A DNA stretch of 64,000 bases from Anaerolineales bacterium (lineage in GTDB: Bacteria > Chloroflexota > Anaerolineae > 4572-78 > J111), in assembly GCA_015075405.1 (NCBI GenBank), contig JABTUK010000002.1, positions 310,001 through 374,000 of the forward strand, read 5' to 3'. Positions 16,894-25,994 of this stretch are shown here, piece after piece. Every line of letters begins with the position of its first letter. Position 1 is the first letter of the stretch. The notes under the pieces are model-generated. The model saw only the letters and a program-made list of their open reading frames with translations, was not told where the DNA came from and made no database searches. The translations under genes and the position numbers were made by a program.

Positions 16894-18003
16894 ATGTCCA
16901 AAATCAATCCACCCTTTCGGGCCGACCAGGTAGGCAGTTTGCTGCGGCCCCAGGGCTTGCTGGCAGCGCGGGAGCGCTACCAGAAGCAGGAAATATCCAA
17001 AGCGGAGCTACGCCAGGTTGAAGACCAGTACATCCGCGAAGTGGCGCAAAAACAGGAAGCGGTGGGCCTGCGCGGCATCACCGATGGTGAGTTCCGGCGC
17101 ACCTTTTTCCACCTGGATTTTCTGGAACAACTGGCCGGGGTGACGGTCAGCGGCAGCATCGCCGTTAGTTCCGATGCTCAGGATAAGGTCGGCTTTACCC
17201 CGCCCAAGCTGACCGTTACCGGCAAGCTGCGCCACGTCAAGCCGATCCAGGTAGACGACTTCACCTTCCTCAAAAGCCAGGTAACGCAGACGCCCAAGGT
17301 CTGCATCCCTTCGCCGACGATGGTTCATTTTCGGGGCGGCCGCCAGGCAATTGATATTGAAGCCTATCCTGACCTGGATGAATTCTTTGAAGACCTGGCC
17401 GAATGTTACCGGGCCGAGATTAGGGCCCTGTACGCGGCCGGCTGCCGCTACCTGCAACTGGACGACACCAACCTGGCTTATCTGTGTGACCCCAAGATGC
17501 GGGCCGGGGCCGTTGAGCGGGGGGACGACCCCAACGAACTGCCGCGAACCTATGCCGCACTAATTAACTCCGCGCTGGAGGGGCGGCCCGATGACCTGAC
17601 TGTAGCCATTCATCTGTGCCGGGGCAATTTCCGCAGCCAATGGTTTGCCGCCGGCGGCTATGAGCCGGTGGCCGAGGTTCTCTTTAACGAGCTGAATGTT
17701 GACGCTTACTTTTTGGAATACGACGACGAGCGCTCCGGCGATTTTAGCCCGCTGCGCTTTGTGCCCAAGCACAAAACGGTGATACTGGGGCTGGTCACCT
17801 CCAAAGTGGCCGCGTTAGAGTCACCCCAGGATTTGATGAAGCGGGTGGAAGAGGCGGCCCACTACATGCCCTTTGAAAATATGGGCCTCAGCCCGCAGTG
17901 CGGCTTTTCCAGCACGGTGCATGGCAACGAGCTTACCGAGGCCGATCAATGGGCCAAGCTGGAGTTGGTGGTCAAGACGGCGCGGGAACTGTGGGGAGAG
18001 TAG
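16894..18003 (+). CDS. MetE-like (cobalamin-independent methionine synthase C-terminal family) methyltransferase
   Basis: This 369-aa protein has the MetE/UROD-type barrel: PFRADQVGSLLRP at the N-terminus, ITDGEFRRTFFHLDF, LQLDDTNLAYLCD, and the zinc-site elements HLCRGNF, FLEYDDERSGDF and GLSPQCGFSS. Stand-alone members without the N-terminal half of MetE act on varied thiol acceptors, including archaeal methionine synthesis and coenzyme M thioether cleavage. The true substrate cannot be read from sequence. GGGGGAAA lies 9 bases before the ATG. No methionine-pathway gene is adjacent. Confidence 0.87.
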   Translation: MSKINPPFRADQVGSLLRPQGLLAARERYQKQEISKAELRQVEDQYIREVAQKQEAVGLRGITDGEFRRTFFHLDFLEQLAGVTVSGSIAVSSDAQDKVGFTPPKLTVTGKLRHVKPIQVDDFTFLKSQVTQTPKVCIPSPTMVHFRGGRQAIDIEAYPDLDEFFEDLAECYRAEIRALYAAGCRYLQLDDTNLAYLCDPKMRAGAVERGDDPNELPRTYAALINSALEGRPDDLTVAIHLCRGNFRSQWFAAGGYEPVAEVLFNELNVDAYFLEYDDERSGDFSPLRFVPKHKTVILGLVTSKVAALESPQDLMKRVEEAAHYMPFENMGLSPQCGFSSTVHGNELTEADQWAKLELVVKTARELWGE

Positions 18004-18033
18004 ATAGCTCTACGAAGTAATTATTCCAAATCC

Positions 18034-18100
18034 GGTGATACGTGATGCGTGATACGTAAGGGTTTCAGCCAAAAATCTTCACGCATCACATATCACGCAT
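18034..18100. repeat. GTGATACGTGATGCGTGATACG palindrome
   Basis: GGTGATACGTGATGCGTGAT is mirrored by ACGCATCACATATCACGCAT. It lies between two convergent genes. The same word family recurs at 63600-63661. Confidence 0.75.
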
Positions 18101-18139
18101 ATTGCAATTGATAATTTGGCGGCGAATAGCTTCACAGTT

Positions 18140-18784
18140 TTACTCTCTTGCGTTCAATGCCTGGGCCACGGCGGCGGCGCGGCTGTTGACGCGGAGCTTG
18201 GTAAAAATGCTCTGGGTATGTTTTTTTACGGTGTTGACGGTAACGGTCAGCCGCTGGCCGATCTCTTTGTTGGTCTGGCCCTGGCTCAGATAATACAGCA
18301 CTTCCAACTCCCGCTCGCTTAACAAAGCGGCCACCGCCGGTTGGACCTTCTGGCGGAAACTGGGGGGGATGTGCTGGCTCTGGCCGGAGACATCGGGTCT
18401 GACCAGTGCTTCTTTCTCCAACGTCTGGCGGAACTTGCGCCGGTCAAACTCGTCTTTGCGAAAGAAATGGACGGCCTTTAGCTCCACCAGGGTCTCGATG
18501 GCCAGGTTAACCGTGGCGTAGCCGGTCACGACAATCGCCGGCAGCGGTTCGGCGGCAGCGGCAATCTGGCGCAGTACCCGCAGGCCATCCCGGTTGGCGT
18601 AATCCACCTCTGACAGCGACATATCCACCACTGCCAGGGCATAGCGGCGATTGGCCAGGGCAGTCAACGCCTCGCGGTAGCTGGTCACCACCTGCGGTTC
18701 AAACCCGGCGTCGCTGATAATCTCGCTGTAGATGCGCTGCCAGTTCGGATCATCTTCGATAACCAAAATGGCCTGACCCGCCAA
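18140..18784 (-). CDS. Response regulator, REC plus LuxR/NarL-type HTH
   Basis: This 214-aa protein has an N-terminal receiver domain with the acidic pocket IEDD near residue 9, phospho-acceptor Asp54 in VVDMSLS, a Thr in VVTGYA and a Lys in FRKDEF. A C-terminal LuxR-type helix-turn-helix follows (LSERELEVLYYLSQGQTNKE, then VNTVKKHTQSIFTKL). It is a DNA-binding transcription factor and lies immediately after the histidine kinase gene, which is the likely phosphodonor. Confidence 0.93.
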   Translation of the reverse strand: MAGQAILVIEDDPNWQRIYSEIISDAGFEPQVVTSYREALTALANRRYALAVVDMSLSEVDYANRDGLRVLRQIAAAAEPLPAIVVTGYATVNLAIETLVELKAVHFFRKDEFDRRKFRQTLEKEALVRPDVSGQSQHIPPSFRQKVQPAVAALLSERELEVLYYLSQGQTNKEIGQRLTVTVNTVKKHTQSIFTKLRVNSRAAAVAQALNARE

Positions 18785-18785
18785 G

Positions 18786-21110
18786 TTAGCCTCCCTTTTC
18801 TACCGGCAGCCAGACGGTGAAGGCAGCGCCTTGCCCCAGTTCGCTCTCGACCAGCAGCCGCCCGCCAAAGCGGTCTACAAAGGTTTTAACCCACCACAAA
18901 CCAAAACCCAGGCGGCGGGCCTCCCCGGTTGAAGCGGCAGCCCGGAAAGCCGAAAACTCAAACAAGGTTGGCAGCAGGGCTGGCTCAATGCCGGGGCCGG
19001 TATCGGCCACCGTCACAGCGACTTCCTGGCCTTGTGTCTGGCCGATCAGCCGCAGTTCTCCCTGCTCGCCCATAGCCTGGAGGGCATTGTCAATGAGGTT
19101 GTAAAAGACCATTTCAAGCTGCTGTTCTCCGGCTACGGCGCGGGGCAAATCCGCCAGACCCACCCGGCTGAGGCTGATGGCCGGGCCGGGCGCGGCGCGG
19201 GCGATGGCCCGTTCCAGGCAACCAGCCAGGTCCACGGCCTGGCGTTCCAGCGGGCGCAAATGGGCCACCGATTCGCGCACAATGCTCATGGCCTGGCGGG
19301 CGCTGTGTTCGATTTCGCGCAGGTTTTGGTCCAAATAGGGCGAAGCGGCCAGCGCGTCGGCGCATTTCTCCTCGATGCCCTGCACTCGCGCCGGAATAGC
19401 CCCGACTTTATTGTTAAGCTGGTGCAGCAGGTTGGCCGCCACATCACCGACGGCGGCAAAGGTTTCCGCCGTAGCCTGGCGTTCGCGGGCCTGCTTCAAT
19501 AGCGCCAGTTGTTCGGCGTCTTGAATGGCGACAGCGGCATGATTAGCCAGGCAGATGAGCAGCTTTTTATCCCAGTCGGAAAAGTCGCGCAGTTCGGTGG
19601 CGTACAGGCTAAAACTGCCTAAAGCCCGGCCCGCCTCGCCGGGAATGAGCAGCGGGACGACAATGGCCGAGACCCAGCCCTGCTCAACCGCCAGTTCCTT
19701 GTGGTGAAAATCGGGGTTCTCGCGCACGTCGTCAATGGCAATCGGCTGGCGCAAGCGAATGGCCCGCCCGGTTAAACTGCGGTCAAGCGGCAGTTGCCGG
19801 CCCTGGCGATGGCCGGCGGTGGATTGGCGCAGGACCAGGGTGTTGGCGTCGGCAATGGTCCAGATAGAAGCCACCGGCACGTTAATCAAATCGCAGGCCC
19901 GGTCAATTACCAAACGTAATAATTCGTCCAGGTCGGTGGCCAGCAGCGCCCCAACCAACTCCTGAAGCGCATCGAGTAGGCGAATTTCCTGTAAGGCAAT
20001 CACGGTTTGGGCCGCCAGCGCTTCCAACAACTGCTGGTCCTCGGCGCTAAAGGCGCACGGCAGCGGGCTTTCAAGATTAAGGACGCCTTCCAATCCGCCG
20101 CCGGCCCCCATCAAGGGGACGGCCAGTTCGGAGCGCATGGGCCGGTCCACCGGCAGCGGTTGGTAGATGCTCTGCCAGGGCGGCTCCTGTAAATCGGCAA
20201 TCAGCAGGGATTGGCGGTGCAGCGCTACCCGGCCCACAATACTATGCTCATCCACCGGTAGGGGCGGCCCCACCGCCAGCCCTTCTGGCCGTCCGGCCAG
20301 GGCACGGATGGTGAGTTGGTGGCGCTGTTTATCGTACAACTCAAAGCTGCCGTATTGGGCGGCGGTCATATCCAGGCCAATCGCCAGAATTTCGTGCAGA
20401 GTCTCATCCAGATTGGTCCGGCTGCTGACCAGGCGCGAGGCCCGCGCCAGCTTTTCCAATTGGTTAACCTTGCGAGCCAGGGCGCGGGTCATCCCGCCGA
20501 CCTGCCGCCCGTGTTGGATAGCCAGGGCGGCCAGATTGACAAAATTATCCAGCAGCAGCAGTTCAACCTCACTAAAGCGGCTCTCATCGCAGCGATAAAC
20601 ATAGAGCACGCCGACAATCTCATCGGCCACAATCAGTGGATAACATGCCAGCGAGCGCGCCCCGGCGGCCTGTTTGGCCGGATGGATGGAGCGGCCCCGT
20701 TCCTGATAAGAAAGCAGCCGGCGGCGGCGCTGGATGGCCTGCGTGCCCAGGCCGTTGGGCCGGGGGAAGTCGTCGGTTGATGCGCCCACCGGCTCGCCCG
20801 CCGAGACGCGGGAGTACGGGTCAAAGCTGCGTTGGGCCGCATCGTACACCCAAATCACCGCCGACGCATTGGGCCGGTTGGCGCTGGCCTCTGTTCCCGC
20901 CGCCACTGCCTGCACCGCCTTTTCGACAATCAAGCGCAGCGTGGCCGGCAAATCGTGGCCCACCCCCAGGTGGTTTACCTGCCGGCCCACCTCGTTGAGG
21001 TCTTGCAGGGTTTTAATTAGGGCGGCGTTTTCCAGCGCCGGAGCTGGGTTGGTTTCAGCCATCAAAGGTCTGACCTGTTTTGAAAAGTGGACTTTCTGGG
21101 CTTGTGCCAT
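18786..21110 (-). CDS. Multi-GAF sensor histidine kinase
   Basis: This protein of up to 774 aa has three GAF-type sensor regions (about residues 40-200, 225-380 and 385-535) and a C-terminal kinase core. The phospho-His is in LLHQLNNKVGAI near residue 565. The ATP-binding boxes are NLIDNALQAMG, DTGPGIEP and GFGLWWVKTFVDRFGG. No transmembrane segment is evident, so it is probably a cytoplasmic sensor of a small ligand or redox state. An ATG at 21062 (MAETNPAP) is an alternative start; neither has a clear Shine-Dalgarno. The response regulator begins one base after its stop. Confidence 0.9.
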   Translation of the reverse strand: MAQAQKVHFSKQVRPLMAETNPAPALENAALIKTLQDLNEVGRQVNHLGVGHDLPATLRLIVEKAVQAVAAGTEASANRPNASAVIWVYDAAQRSFDPYSRVSAGEPVGASTDDFPRPNGLGTQAIQRRRRLLSYQERGRSIHPAKQAAGARSLACYPLIVADEIVGVLYVYRCDESRFSEVELLLLDNFVNLAALAIQHGRQVGGMTRALARKVNQLEKLARASRLVSSRTNLDETLHEILAIGLDMTAAQYGSFELYDKQRHQLTIRALAGRPEGLAVGPPLPVDEHSIVGRVALHRQSLLIADLQEPPWQSIYQPLPVDRPMRSELAVPLMGAGGGLEGVLNLESPLPCAFSAEDQQLLEALAAQTVIALQEIRLLDALQELVGALLATDLDELLRLVIDRACDLINVPVASIWTIADANTLVLRQSTAGHRQGRQLPLDRSLTGRAIRLRQPIAIDDVRENPDFHHKELAVEQGWVSAIVVPLLIPGEAGRALGSFSLYATELRDFSDWDKKLLICLANHAAVAIQDAEQLALLKQARERQATAETFAAVGDVAANLLHQLNNKVGAIPARVQGIEEKCADALAASPYLDQNLREIEHSARQAMSIVRESVAHLRPLERQAVDLAGCLERAIARAAPGPAISLSRVGLADLPRAVAGEQQLEMVFYNLIDNALQAMGEQGELRLIGQTQGQEVAVTVADTGPGIEPALLPTLFEFSAFRAAASTGEARRLGFGLWWVKTFVDRFGGRLLVESELGQGAAFTVWLPVEKGG

Positions 21111-21480
21111 TGACCCAAATAAAGAGCAGAATTTTCGGAATGAGAGAATAAAAATTCCTGAATTCTGTAGATTCTGCTCTAATCTACGCTAACAAGTTAC
21201 GTAAGTCTTGCCTTTATTTTAGCACCTAACCTTTTAATCAACCAACCATGAAAGCCGCTTCTCCCGGTTTTGCCCTTTGTCAAGCTTGACATTAGAATAT
21301 GGCTAGACTTTCCCTTTCGTTGTTCTACACCTAGAAAATTTCTCCCGCAAAGGCGCAAAGAACGCCAAGTTTTCGAGGTTAATTTGCTTCTTTTCTTTGC
21401 GTCTTGGCGGCTTTGCGTGAGTTTTGCATACCAAAAATAGTCAAGTGTAGGGTAGTGAAATTTTCCCTAGAGACCCGGCG
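21111..21480. other. Intergenic region with a GCGCAAAGAACGCC palindrome
   Basis: This spacer separates the divergently read kinase and lutA. Bases about 21345-21425 hold a long dyad: GCAAAGGCGCAAAGAACGCC is mirrored by CTTTGCGTCTTGGCGGCTTTG. Nearer the kinase, AGAATTTTCGGAATGAGAG and AATTCTGTAGATTCTGCTCT are loosely mirrored. No gene was found. Confidence 0.6.
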
Positions 21481-22290
21481 ATGAAGCAAACAACTCCTGA
21501 AAAATTACCCCCCCAGCGTGTCCAGCTTTTTGTTACCTGTTTGGTTGACAACTTTTTCCCCCAGGTTGGCTGGGCGGTGGTGCAGCTTTTGGAGGAGTTG
21601 GGGCTGACGGTTGAATTTCCCCAGGCGCAGACCTGCTGCGGCCAGCCGGCCTTTAACGGCGGCTTTTGGGACGACGCGCGAACGATGGCTCGGCACACCA
21701 TCAACGTTTTGTCGCAAAGCGATGCCCCGATTGTCGTTCCCTCCGGCTCCTGCGCCGATATGATTATCCATCACTACCCCGAACTTCTGGCCGAGGATGC
21801 GGTTTACGCCGCCAAAGCGAAAGCAGTCGCCAGTCGCACCTATGAGTTTAGCCAGTTTTTGGTAGATGTGTTGGGGGTGAAAGAGGAGGCGAGGACGCGG
21901 GGAGGCGGGGAGGCGAGGAAGTCAACTTGTCTCACCTATCATGCCTCGTGTCATGGCTTGCGCGGCTTGGGGATTAAGGAACAGCCGCGCCAACTGCTGG
22001 CTCAAGTAGAGGGGGTAGAGTTCAAAGAACTGCCGGAGGCCGAAGCCTGCTGCGGCTTTGGCGGGTTATTTGCGGTCAAGATGGGCGACATCTCCGGGGC
22101 CATTTTGCAGCGCAAGCTGGACAACATCGAAGCCAGCGGCGCGGCTACGGTCGTCGGCGGGGATGTAAGCTGCCTGATGCACATTGCTGGGGGACTGCAG
22201 CGGCGGGGCAGCAAGGTGAGGGTGAAGCATTTGGCGGAAGTGCTGGCCGAGTATCGAAGAGGCGAGGAGGCGAGGAGGCGCACAGAATGA
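21481..22290 (+). CDS. lutA: Lactate utilization protein A, (Fe-S)-binding cysteine-rich protein
   Basis: This 269-aa protein has two CCG (cysteine-rich) domains: QTCCGQPAFNGG near residue 51 with SGSCADM near 97, then SCHGLRGLG near 158 with EACCGFGG near 188. LutA, LutB and LutC together oxidise L-lactate to pyruvate. Between the two domains, about residues 136-149 (EEARTRGGGEARKS) are encoded by a GAGGCGAGGACGCGGGG word repeat, an in-frame insert. The end is also built of GAGGCGAGGAGGCG words and overlaps the lutB start by 4 bases. Confidence 0.92.
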   Translation: MKQTTPEKLPPQRVQLFVTCLVDNFFPQVGWAVVQLLEELGLTVEFPQAQTCCGQPAFNGGFWDDARTMARHTINVLSQSDAPIVVPSGSCADMIIHHYPELLAEDAVYAAKAKAVASRTYEFSQFLVDVLGVKEEARTRGGGEARKSTCLTYHASCHGLRGLGIKEQPRQLLAQVEGVEFKELPEAEACCGFGGLFAVKMGDISGAILQRKLDNIEASGAATVVGGDVSCLMHIAGGLQRRGSKVRVKHLAEVLAEYRRGEEARRRTE

Positions 22291-23789
22291 GCGCGGCAAA
22301 TGTGACGTTTTACGAGCGGGTGGAGGATGCGCTGCAAGACAAAAAGCTGCATGCAGCGCTAAACCTGGCGACGACGCGCTTTGTGACGCTGCGGGCCAAA
22401 GGGTTCGACTCGCTGCCGGAAGCCGACGCCCTGCGCGACCATGGCCGGTACATTCGCGCTCACACCCTGGCCCACCTCGACCGTTACCTGGCCCAATTTG
22501 CCGAGGCGGTGGAACGGTTGGGCGGCCATATTTGCTGGGCCGAAACGCCGGAAGAGGCCAATCGCTACGTGGTTGAACTGGCCCAGGCGCGGGGCGTTAA
22601 AACCGTGGTCAAATCCAAATCCATGATTAGCGAGGAGTTGGAAATCAACCACGAACTGGAAGCCGCCGGGGTGCGGGTGGTCGAGACGGATTTGGGTGAG
22701 TATATCATCCAACTGGCCCAGGAAAAACCGTCGCATATTATTGCCCCGGTCATTCATAAAAGCCGCCAGCAAATTGTCGAGTTGTTTCGGGAGAAGCTCA
22801 ATGCGACGGAGGCCGACCTGGCCGATGTGCCCAGCATGACTGCCCTGGCCCGACGATTGCTGCGGGCCGACTTTTTGCAAGCCGATATGGGCATCAGCGG
22901 GGTCAACTTTGGCGTCGCCGAAACGGGCAGCATCTGCCTGGTCACAAACGAAGGCAACGGCAGGTTAACCACCACCACTCCCCGCATCCACGTGGCGATG
23001 ATGGGCATGGAACGCCTGGTGCCAACCATCGAGGATTTAGGGGTGATGTTGCAACTTTTGGCCCGCAGCGCCACCGGCCAGAAATTGAGCGTCTACAGCA
23101 ATATCATTACGGGTCCAAGAAGAGGCGAGGAGGCGGGGACGCGAGGAGGCGAGGAGGAAACTCTATCTCCAAATCGTCAATCCAAAATCGTAAATCGTAA
23201 ATCGGTGGAGCCGGATGGTCCCGACGAACTGCACATTATCATTCTGGATAATGGCCGGAGTAAAGTTTTGGGCAGCGAAATGGCCGAGATTTTATATTGT
23301 ATTCGCTGCGGGGCTTGTCTGAATATTTGTCCGGTTTACCAGCAAATCGGCGGGCACGCCTATGGCAGCGTTTACCCCGGTCCGGTGGGAGCCGTGCTGA
23401 CGCCTGGCTTATTTGGACTCGGCCCGTGGACCGAACTACCCCATGCCAGCAGTTTGTGCGGCGCTTGCCGCGAAGTTTGCCCTATACGGATTGACATCCC
23501 GCGCATGCTGCTCAAACTGCGCGACGAAAGTACGCGAGCGGGCCAGGCTCCAGCCTGGCTCAAGCTGGGGATTGGGCTGTATCGGTTTGCCGTGGTCCGG
23601 CCCGGTTTGTATCGCCTGGGCGGATCGCTGGCGGGCAGGGCTACCCGGCTCCTGGCTAAAAATGGCTGGATTAGCAAACTGCCCGGCCCGGTCGCCGCCT
23701 GGACGGACACCCGCGACTTCCCGGCTTTTGCGCCTAAATCCTTCAGCCAGCAGTGGCAAGAGGAAAGAGGGCGTAATAGTCATTCTTAA
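22287..23789 (+). CDS. lutB: Lactate utilization protein B, iron-sulfur protein with LUD domain
   Basis: This 500-aa protein has a LUD domain (about residues 60-275; VKSKSMISEELEIN, GISGVNFGVAETG) and two [4Fe-4S] motifs, CIRCGACLNICPVYQ near residue 338 and CGACREVCPI near 390, with a C-terminal tail. It is the electron-transfer subunit of the LutABC lactate oxidase. Between ITGP and DGPDELHIIILDNGRS, residues normally contiguous in the family, lies a 30-odd-residue insert encoded by word repeats (23110-23205). The start overlaps lutA. A 60-bp palindrome and dapB separate it from lutC. Confidence 0.93.
   Translation: MSAANVTFYERVEDALQDKKLHAALNLATTRFVTLRAKGFDSLPEADALRDHGRYIRAHTLAHLDRYLAQFAEAVERLGGHICWAETPEEANRYVVELAQARGVKTVVKSKSMISEELEINHELEAAGVRVVETDLGEYIIQLAQEKPSHIIAPVIHKSRQQIVELFREKLNATEADLADVPSMTALARRLLRADFLQADMGISGVNFGVAETGSICLVTNEGNGRLTTTTPRIHVAMMGMERLVPTIEDLGVMLQLLARSATGQKLSVYSNIITGPRRGEEAGTRGGEEETLSPNRQSKIVNRKSVEPDGPDELHIIILDNGRSKVLGSEMAEILYCIRCGACLNICPVYQQIGGHAYGSVYPGPVGAVLTPGLFGLGPWTELPHASSLCGACREVCPIRIDIPRMLLKLRDESTRAGQAPAWLKLGIGLYRFAVVRPGLYRLGGSLAGRATRLLAKNGWISKLPGPVAAWTDTRDFPAFAPKSFSQQWQEERGRNSHS
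23110..23205. repeat. In-frame word-repeat insert in lutB
   Basis: AGAGGCGAGGAGGCGGGGAC and GCGAGGAGGCGAGGAGG words are followed by an AAATCGTCAATCCAAAATCG/TAAATCG unit. The insert keeps the frame and encodes a charged, low-complexity loop between two conserved segments. Confidence 0.8.
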
Positions 23790-23817
23790 GGTAGCAGGGT
23801 AGCAAGGTCGCACGCCC

Positions 23818-23881
23818 TAGACCGGAGACCGAGGACCGGGTTGCTATCTGTAACCGGTCTCCCGTCCCCGGTCCTCGGTCG
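23818..23881. repeat. GACCGGAGACCGAGGACCGGG palindrome
   Basis: AGACCGGAGACCGAGGACCG is mirrored by CGGTCTCCCGTCCCCGGTCC. It is the spacer version of the repeat found inside ileS at 4538-4606. Confidence 0.85.
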
Positions 23882-23900
23882 TTTTTACAAAGGAGATAAC

Positions 23901-24704
23901 GTGACCAACATTCGCATCTGTTTGGCCGGGGCAACAGGCTGGGCCGGTTCTGCGCTGGCCAGAGGTATATTTGCCGCTTCTGATATGGAACTTGTTGCTG
24001 CCGTTTCCCGTAGTCATGCCGGCCAAGTTCTTGAGGAAGCGATTGAGATTAAAGGACTCACTACGCCTGTTTTCGCTACGGCAGAAGAGGCGCTCAAAAC
24101 CCAGCCCGATGTTTTTGTTGAATATACTAAACCTGATGTGGCTAAGTTTCATATTTTGGCGGCGCTCAGGAGTGGCGCTCACGTGGTCGTGGGGACATCT
24201 GGACTGAGCAGTGATGACTACCAGGAAATTAGCGCGGTTGCCCAGGAAGTAAAACGAGGGGTTCTGGCCGTAGGGAATTTTGCCCTCACCGCTGTGCTGC
24301 TACAGAAGTTTGCCGAAATGGCGGCTAAATATATTCCTCATTGGGAGATCATTGACTATGCTCACTCCGGCAAGAAAGATGCTCCCAGTGGCACCGCCCG
24401 CGAATTAGCCAATCGTCTTTCCCAGGTGCAAGAGTCACACCTTGATGTTCCGCTGGAGGCCATAGCCGGCCCAAAAGAGAGTCGAGGAGTCCGGCTGCAA
24501 GGGTCTCAGGTTCACTCGGTTCGACTGCCAGGATATATTATTTCATTGGATGCAATTTTTGGCATGCCCGACCAGAAGTTAATTTTGCGCCACGAGTCAG
24601 GCTCAAGCGCGGAACCTTACGTCGGTGGAGCGCTGCTGGCCATCCGAAACGTTAGCAAATTAGTGGGCCTCCATCGCGGGCTGGATAGCGTGATGGAATT
24701 CTAA
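23901..24704 (+). CDS. dapB: 4-hydroxy-tetrahydrodipicolinate reductase
   Basis: This 267-aa enzyme catalyses the second dedicated step of lysine/diaminopimelate synthesis using NAD(P)H. The N-terminal nucleotide loop is GATGWAGSALARGI, VVVGTSGLS follows, and the catalytic signature is AHSGKKDAPSGTARELANRL near residue 160. I chose the GTG at 23901, with AAGGAGATAAC just upstream; the longer frame from a TTG at 23841 would start inside the palindrome. It sits between lutB and lutC, an unexpected place for a lysine gene. Confidence 0.88.
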   Translation: MTNIRICLAGATGWAGSALARGIFAASDMELVAAVSRSHAGQVLEEAIEIKGLTTPVFATAEEALKTQPDVFVEYTKPDVAKFHILAALRSGAHVVVGTSGLSSDDYQEISAVAQEVKRGVLAVGNFALTAVLLQKFAEMAAKYIPHWEIIDYAHSGKKDAPSGTARELANRLSQVQESHLDVPLEAIAGPKESRGVRLQGSQVHSVRLPGYIISLDAIFGMPDQKLILRHESGSSAEPYVGGALLAIRNVSKLVGLHRGLDSVMEF

Positions 24705-24755
24705 GCTAACGCTGTCTCAAAAACGGAAGACGCAACACGTAAGGCAAATGTTTTG

Positions 24756-25442
24756 ATGAAGGAACAATTTCTAACCCGCATCCAGCAGAGTTTGCGCCAG
24801 GCTCATCTTCCGGCTGCCAGCGCGGAGCATCCCGGCTCGTTTCAGGGTTATACCTTTCAAGCGGATGCTTCACCCGCGCAGATGGCCGAGAGCTTCGCCC
24901 GCGAATTGGGGGCGTTATCAGGGTATGCGCATCTGCTGGAAGACAGCGAAGCCATCGTGGGAGTCATCCTGGAAATTTTGCGGAAATACCAGGCCAACCA
25001 AATTATAGCATGGGACCAAGCCGGTCTGGGCCTGTCGTGGCTCGAAAGGGCATTGACCTCTGCGGGAATCACTCTGACTCATCATCTTTTAGGTGTCGAA
25101 GCCGGCGAACGCAAAGCCGCTTTAGCAGCATTGGATGGGGTTCGGGTGGGCCTGACCGGAGCGCAAGGCGGTCTGGCCGATACCGGCACACTGGCGTTGG
25201 TCAGCGGGCCGGGCCGGGGGCGGCTGGCCTCGCTGCTGCCGCCGGTCCACATCGCCCTGCTGCCGATGCAGAAGCTTTATCCTTCGCTGCCCGCCTTTCT
25301 GGCCGCTAACCCCAACGCCGCCACTGAAGGCAGCAACCTGGTATTTATCACCGGCCCCAGCCGCACCGCCGATATCGAATTGACTTTGAGCATGGGCGTC
25401 CACGGGCCAAAAGAAATCCACGTTATCATTTATCCCGGTTAA
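24756..25442 (+). CDS. lutC: Lactate utilization protein C (LUD domain)
   Basis: This 228-aa protein carries a single LUD domain. Visible segments are GVRVGLTGAQGGLADTGTLA, PPVHIALLPMQKLYPSLPAF and a C-terminal GPSRTADIELTLSMGVHGPK, typical of LutC. It is the third subunit of the lactate oxidation complex. An ATG at 24756 follows a TTG at 24753; no strong Shine-Dalgarno is visible. It ends 14 bases before a strong bidirectional hairpin. Confidence 0.92.
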   Translation: MKEQFLTRIQQSLRQAHLPAASAEHPGSFQGYTFQADASPAQMAESFARELGALSGYAHLLEDSEAIVGVILEILRKYQANQIIAWDQAGLGLSWLERALTSAGITLTHHLLGVEAGERKAALAALDGVRVGLTGAQGGLADTGTLALVSGPGRGRLASLLPPVHIALLPMQKLYPSLPAFLAANPNAATEGSNLVFITGPSRTADIELTLSMGVHGPKEIHVIIYPG

Positions 25443-25455
25443 AATCTTCGTCAAC

Positions 25456-25492
25456 AAAGACCCTAAAGGTCTTCAAGACCTTTAGGGTCTTT
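25456..25492. terminator. Bidirectional hairpin between lutC and the convergent gene
   Basis: An 18-bp perfect inverted repeat (AAAGACCCTAAAGGTCTT and its complement) with a one-base centre gives T runs on both sides. It ends lutC transcripts and also encodes the last residues (KDPKGLEDL) of the gene at 25463-25909. Confidence 0.85.
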
Positions 25493-25909
25493 TTGATGCA
25501 GTATATGTAGTAAAGCTTTGGCATAAGCTTCAGCCGCGCCAAAGGCTTCAAACAGCAGCCGCTCTCCCCGCCAGTTAATCTCGCACCCATAGCCGTCTTC
25601 TGTGCTGGTCAGTTGCAGCACCGGCTCAGGTTCACCCAAAAGGCGTTGCTCTAGCAGTTCGCGTAATTGGGTTTCGGTGGGCAGCCAGACCAAATCGGCG
25701 ATCAGCACATGGTCCAAAGCCCACTCCGCCGTGCCATGAAAAGTTACGGCTAACTGCCCTTTGACCAATTCCACCAGCACCGTCATATCGCTGATGACAA
25801 AGACATTTTCATCTAGGCCCCGATCAGGCACGGCAAAAAAATCATTCTGAGCGGGCGTCCAGACCAGTCCCGCTGCTTTCAATTCTTTAGCCAGAGTTAA
25901 TGATAACAC
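25463..25909 (-). CDS. Conserved hypothetical protein
   Basis: This 148-aa acidic protein contains SLTLAKELKAAGLVWTP, VFVISDMTVLVELVKGQ, EWALDHVLIADLVWLPTE and LLFEAFGAAEAYAKALLHIL. I recognise the type as a protein common in Chloroflexota and sometimes given doubtful names such as pilus assembly protein CpaE, but I see no ATPase motif and assign no function. Its C-terminus is encoded by the terminator palindrome. It is oriented like cobU but separated from it by a palindrome, so an operon is possible but not shown. Confidence 0.75.
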   Translation of the reverse strand: MLSLTLAKELKAAGLVWTPAQNDFFAVPDRGLDENVFVISDMTVLVELVKGQLAVTFHGTAEWALDHVLIADLVWLPTETQLRELLEQRLLGEPEPVLQLTSTEDGYGCEINWRGERLLFEAFGAAEAYAKALLHILHQKDPKGLEDL

Positions 25910-25925
25910 GCTAAATCCCCCCTTA

Positions 25926-25994
25926 AAGAAAGGATGAAGGCGAAAGGATAAAGGATGAAATTGTTTTTTTCATCCTTCATCCCTCATCCTTTAT
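25926..25994. repeat. AGGATGAAGG/AAAGGATAAAGG palindrome
   Basis: GGATGAAGGCGAAAGGATAA and AGGATGAAA are mirrored by TTTCATCCTTCATCCCTCAT. The right arm forms the last codons of cobU (KDEG and stop). Confidence 0.7.
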
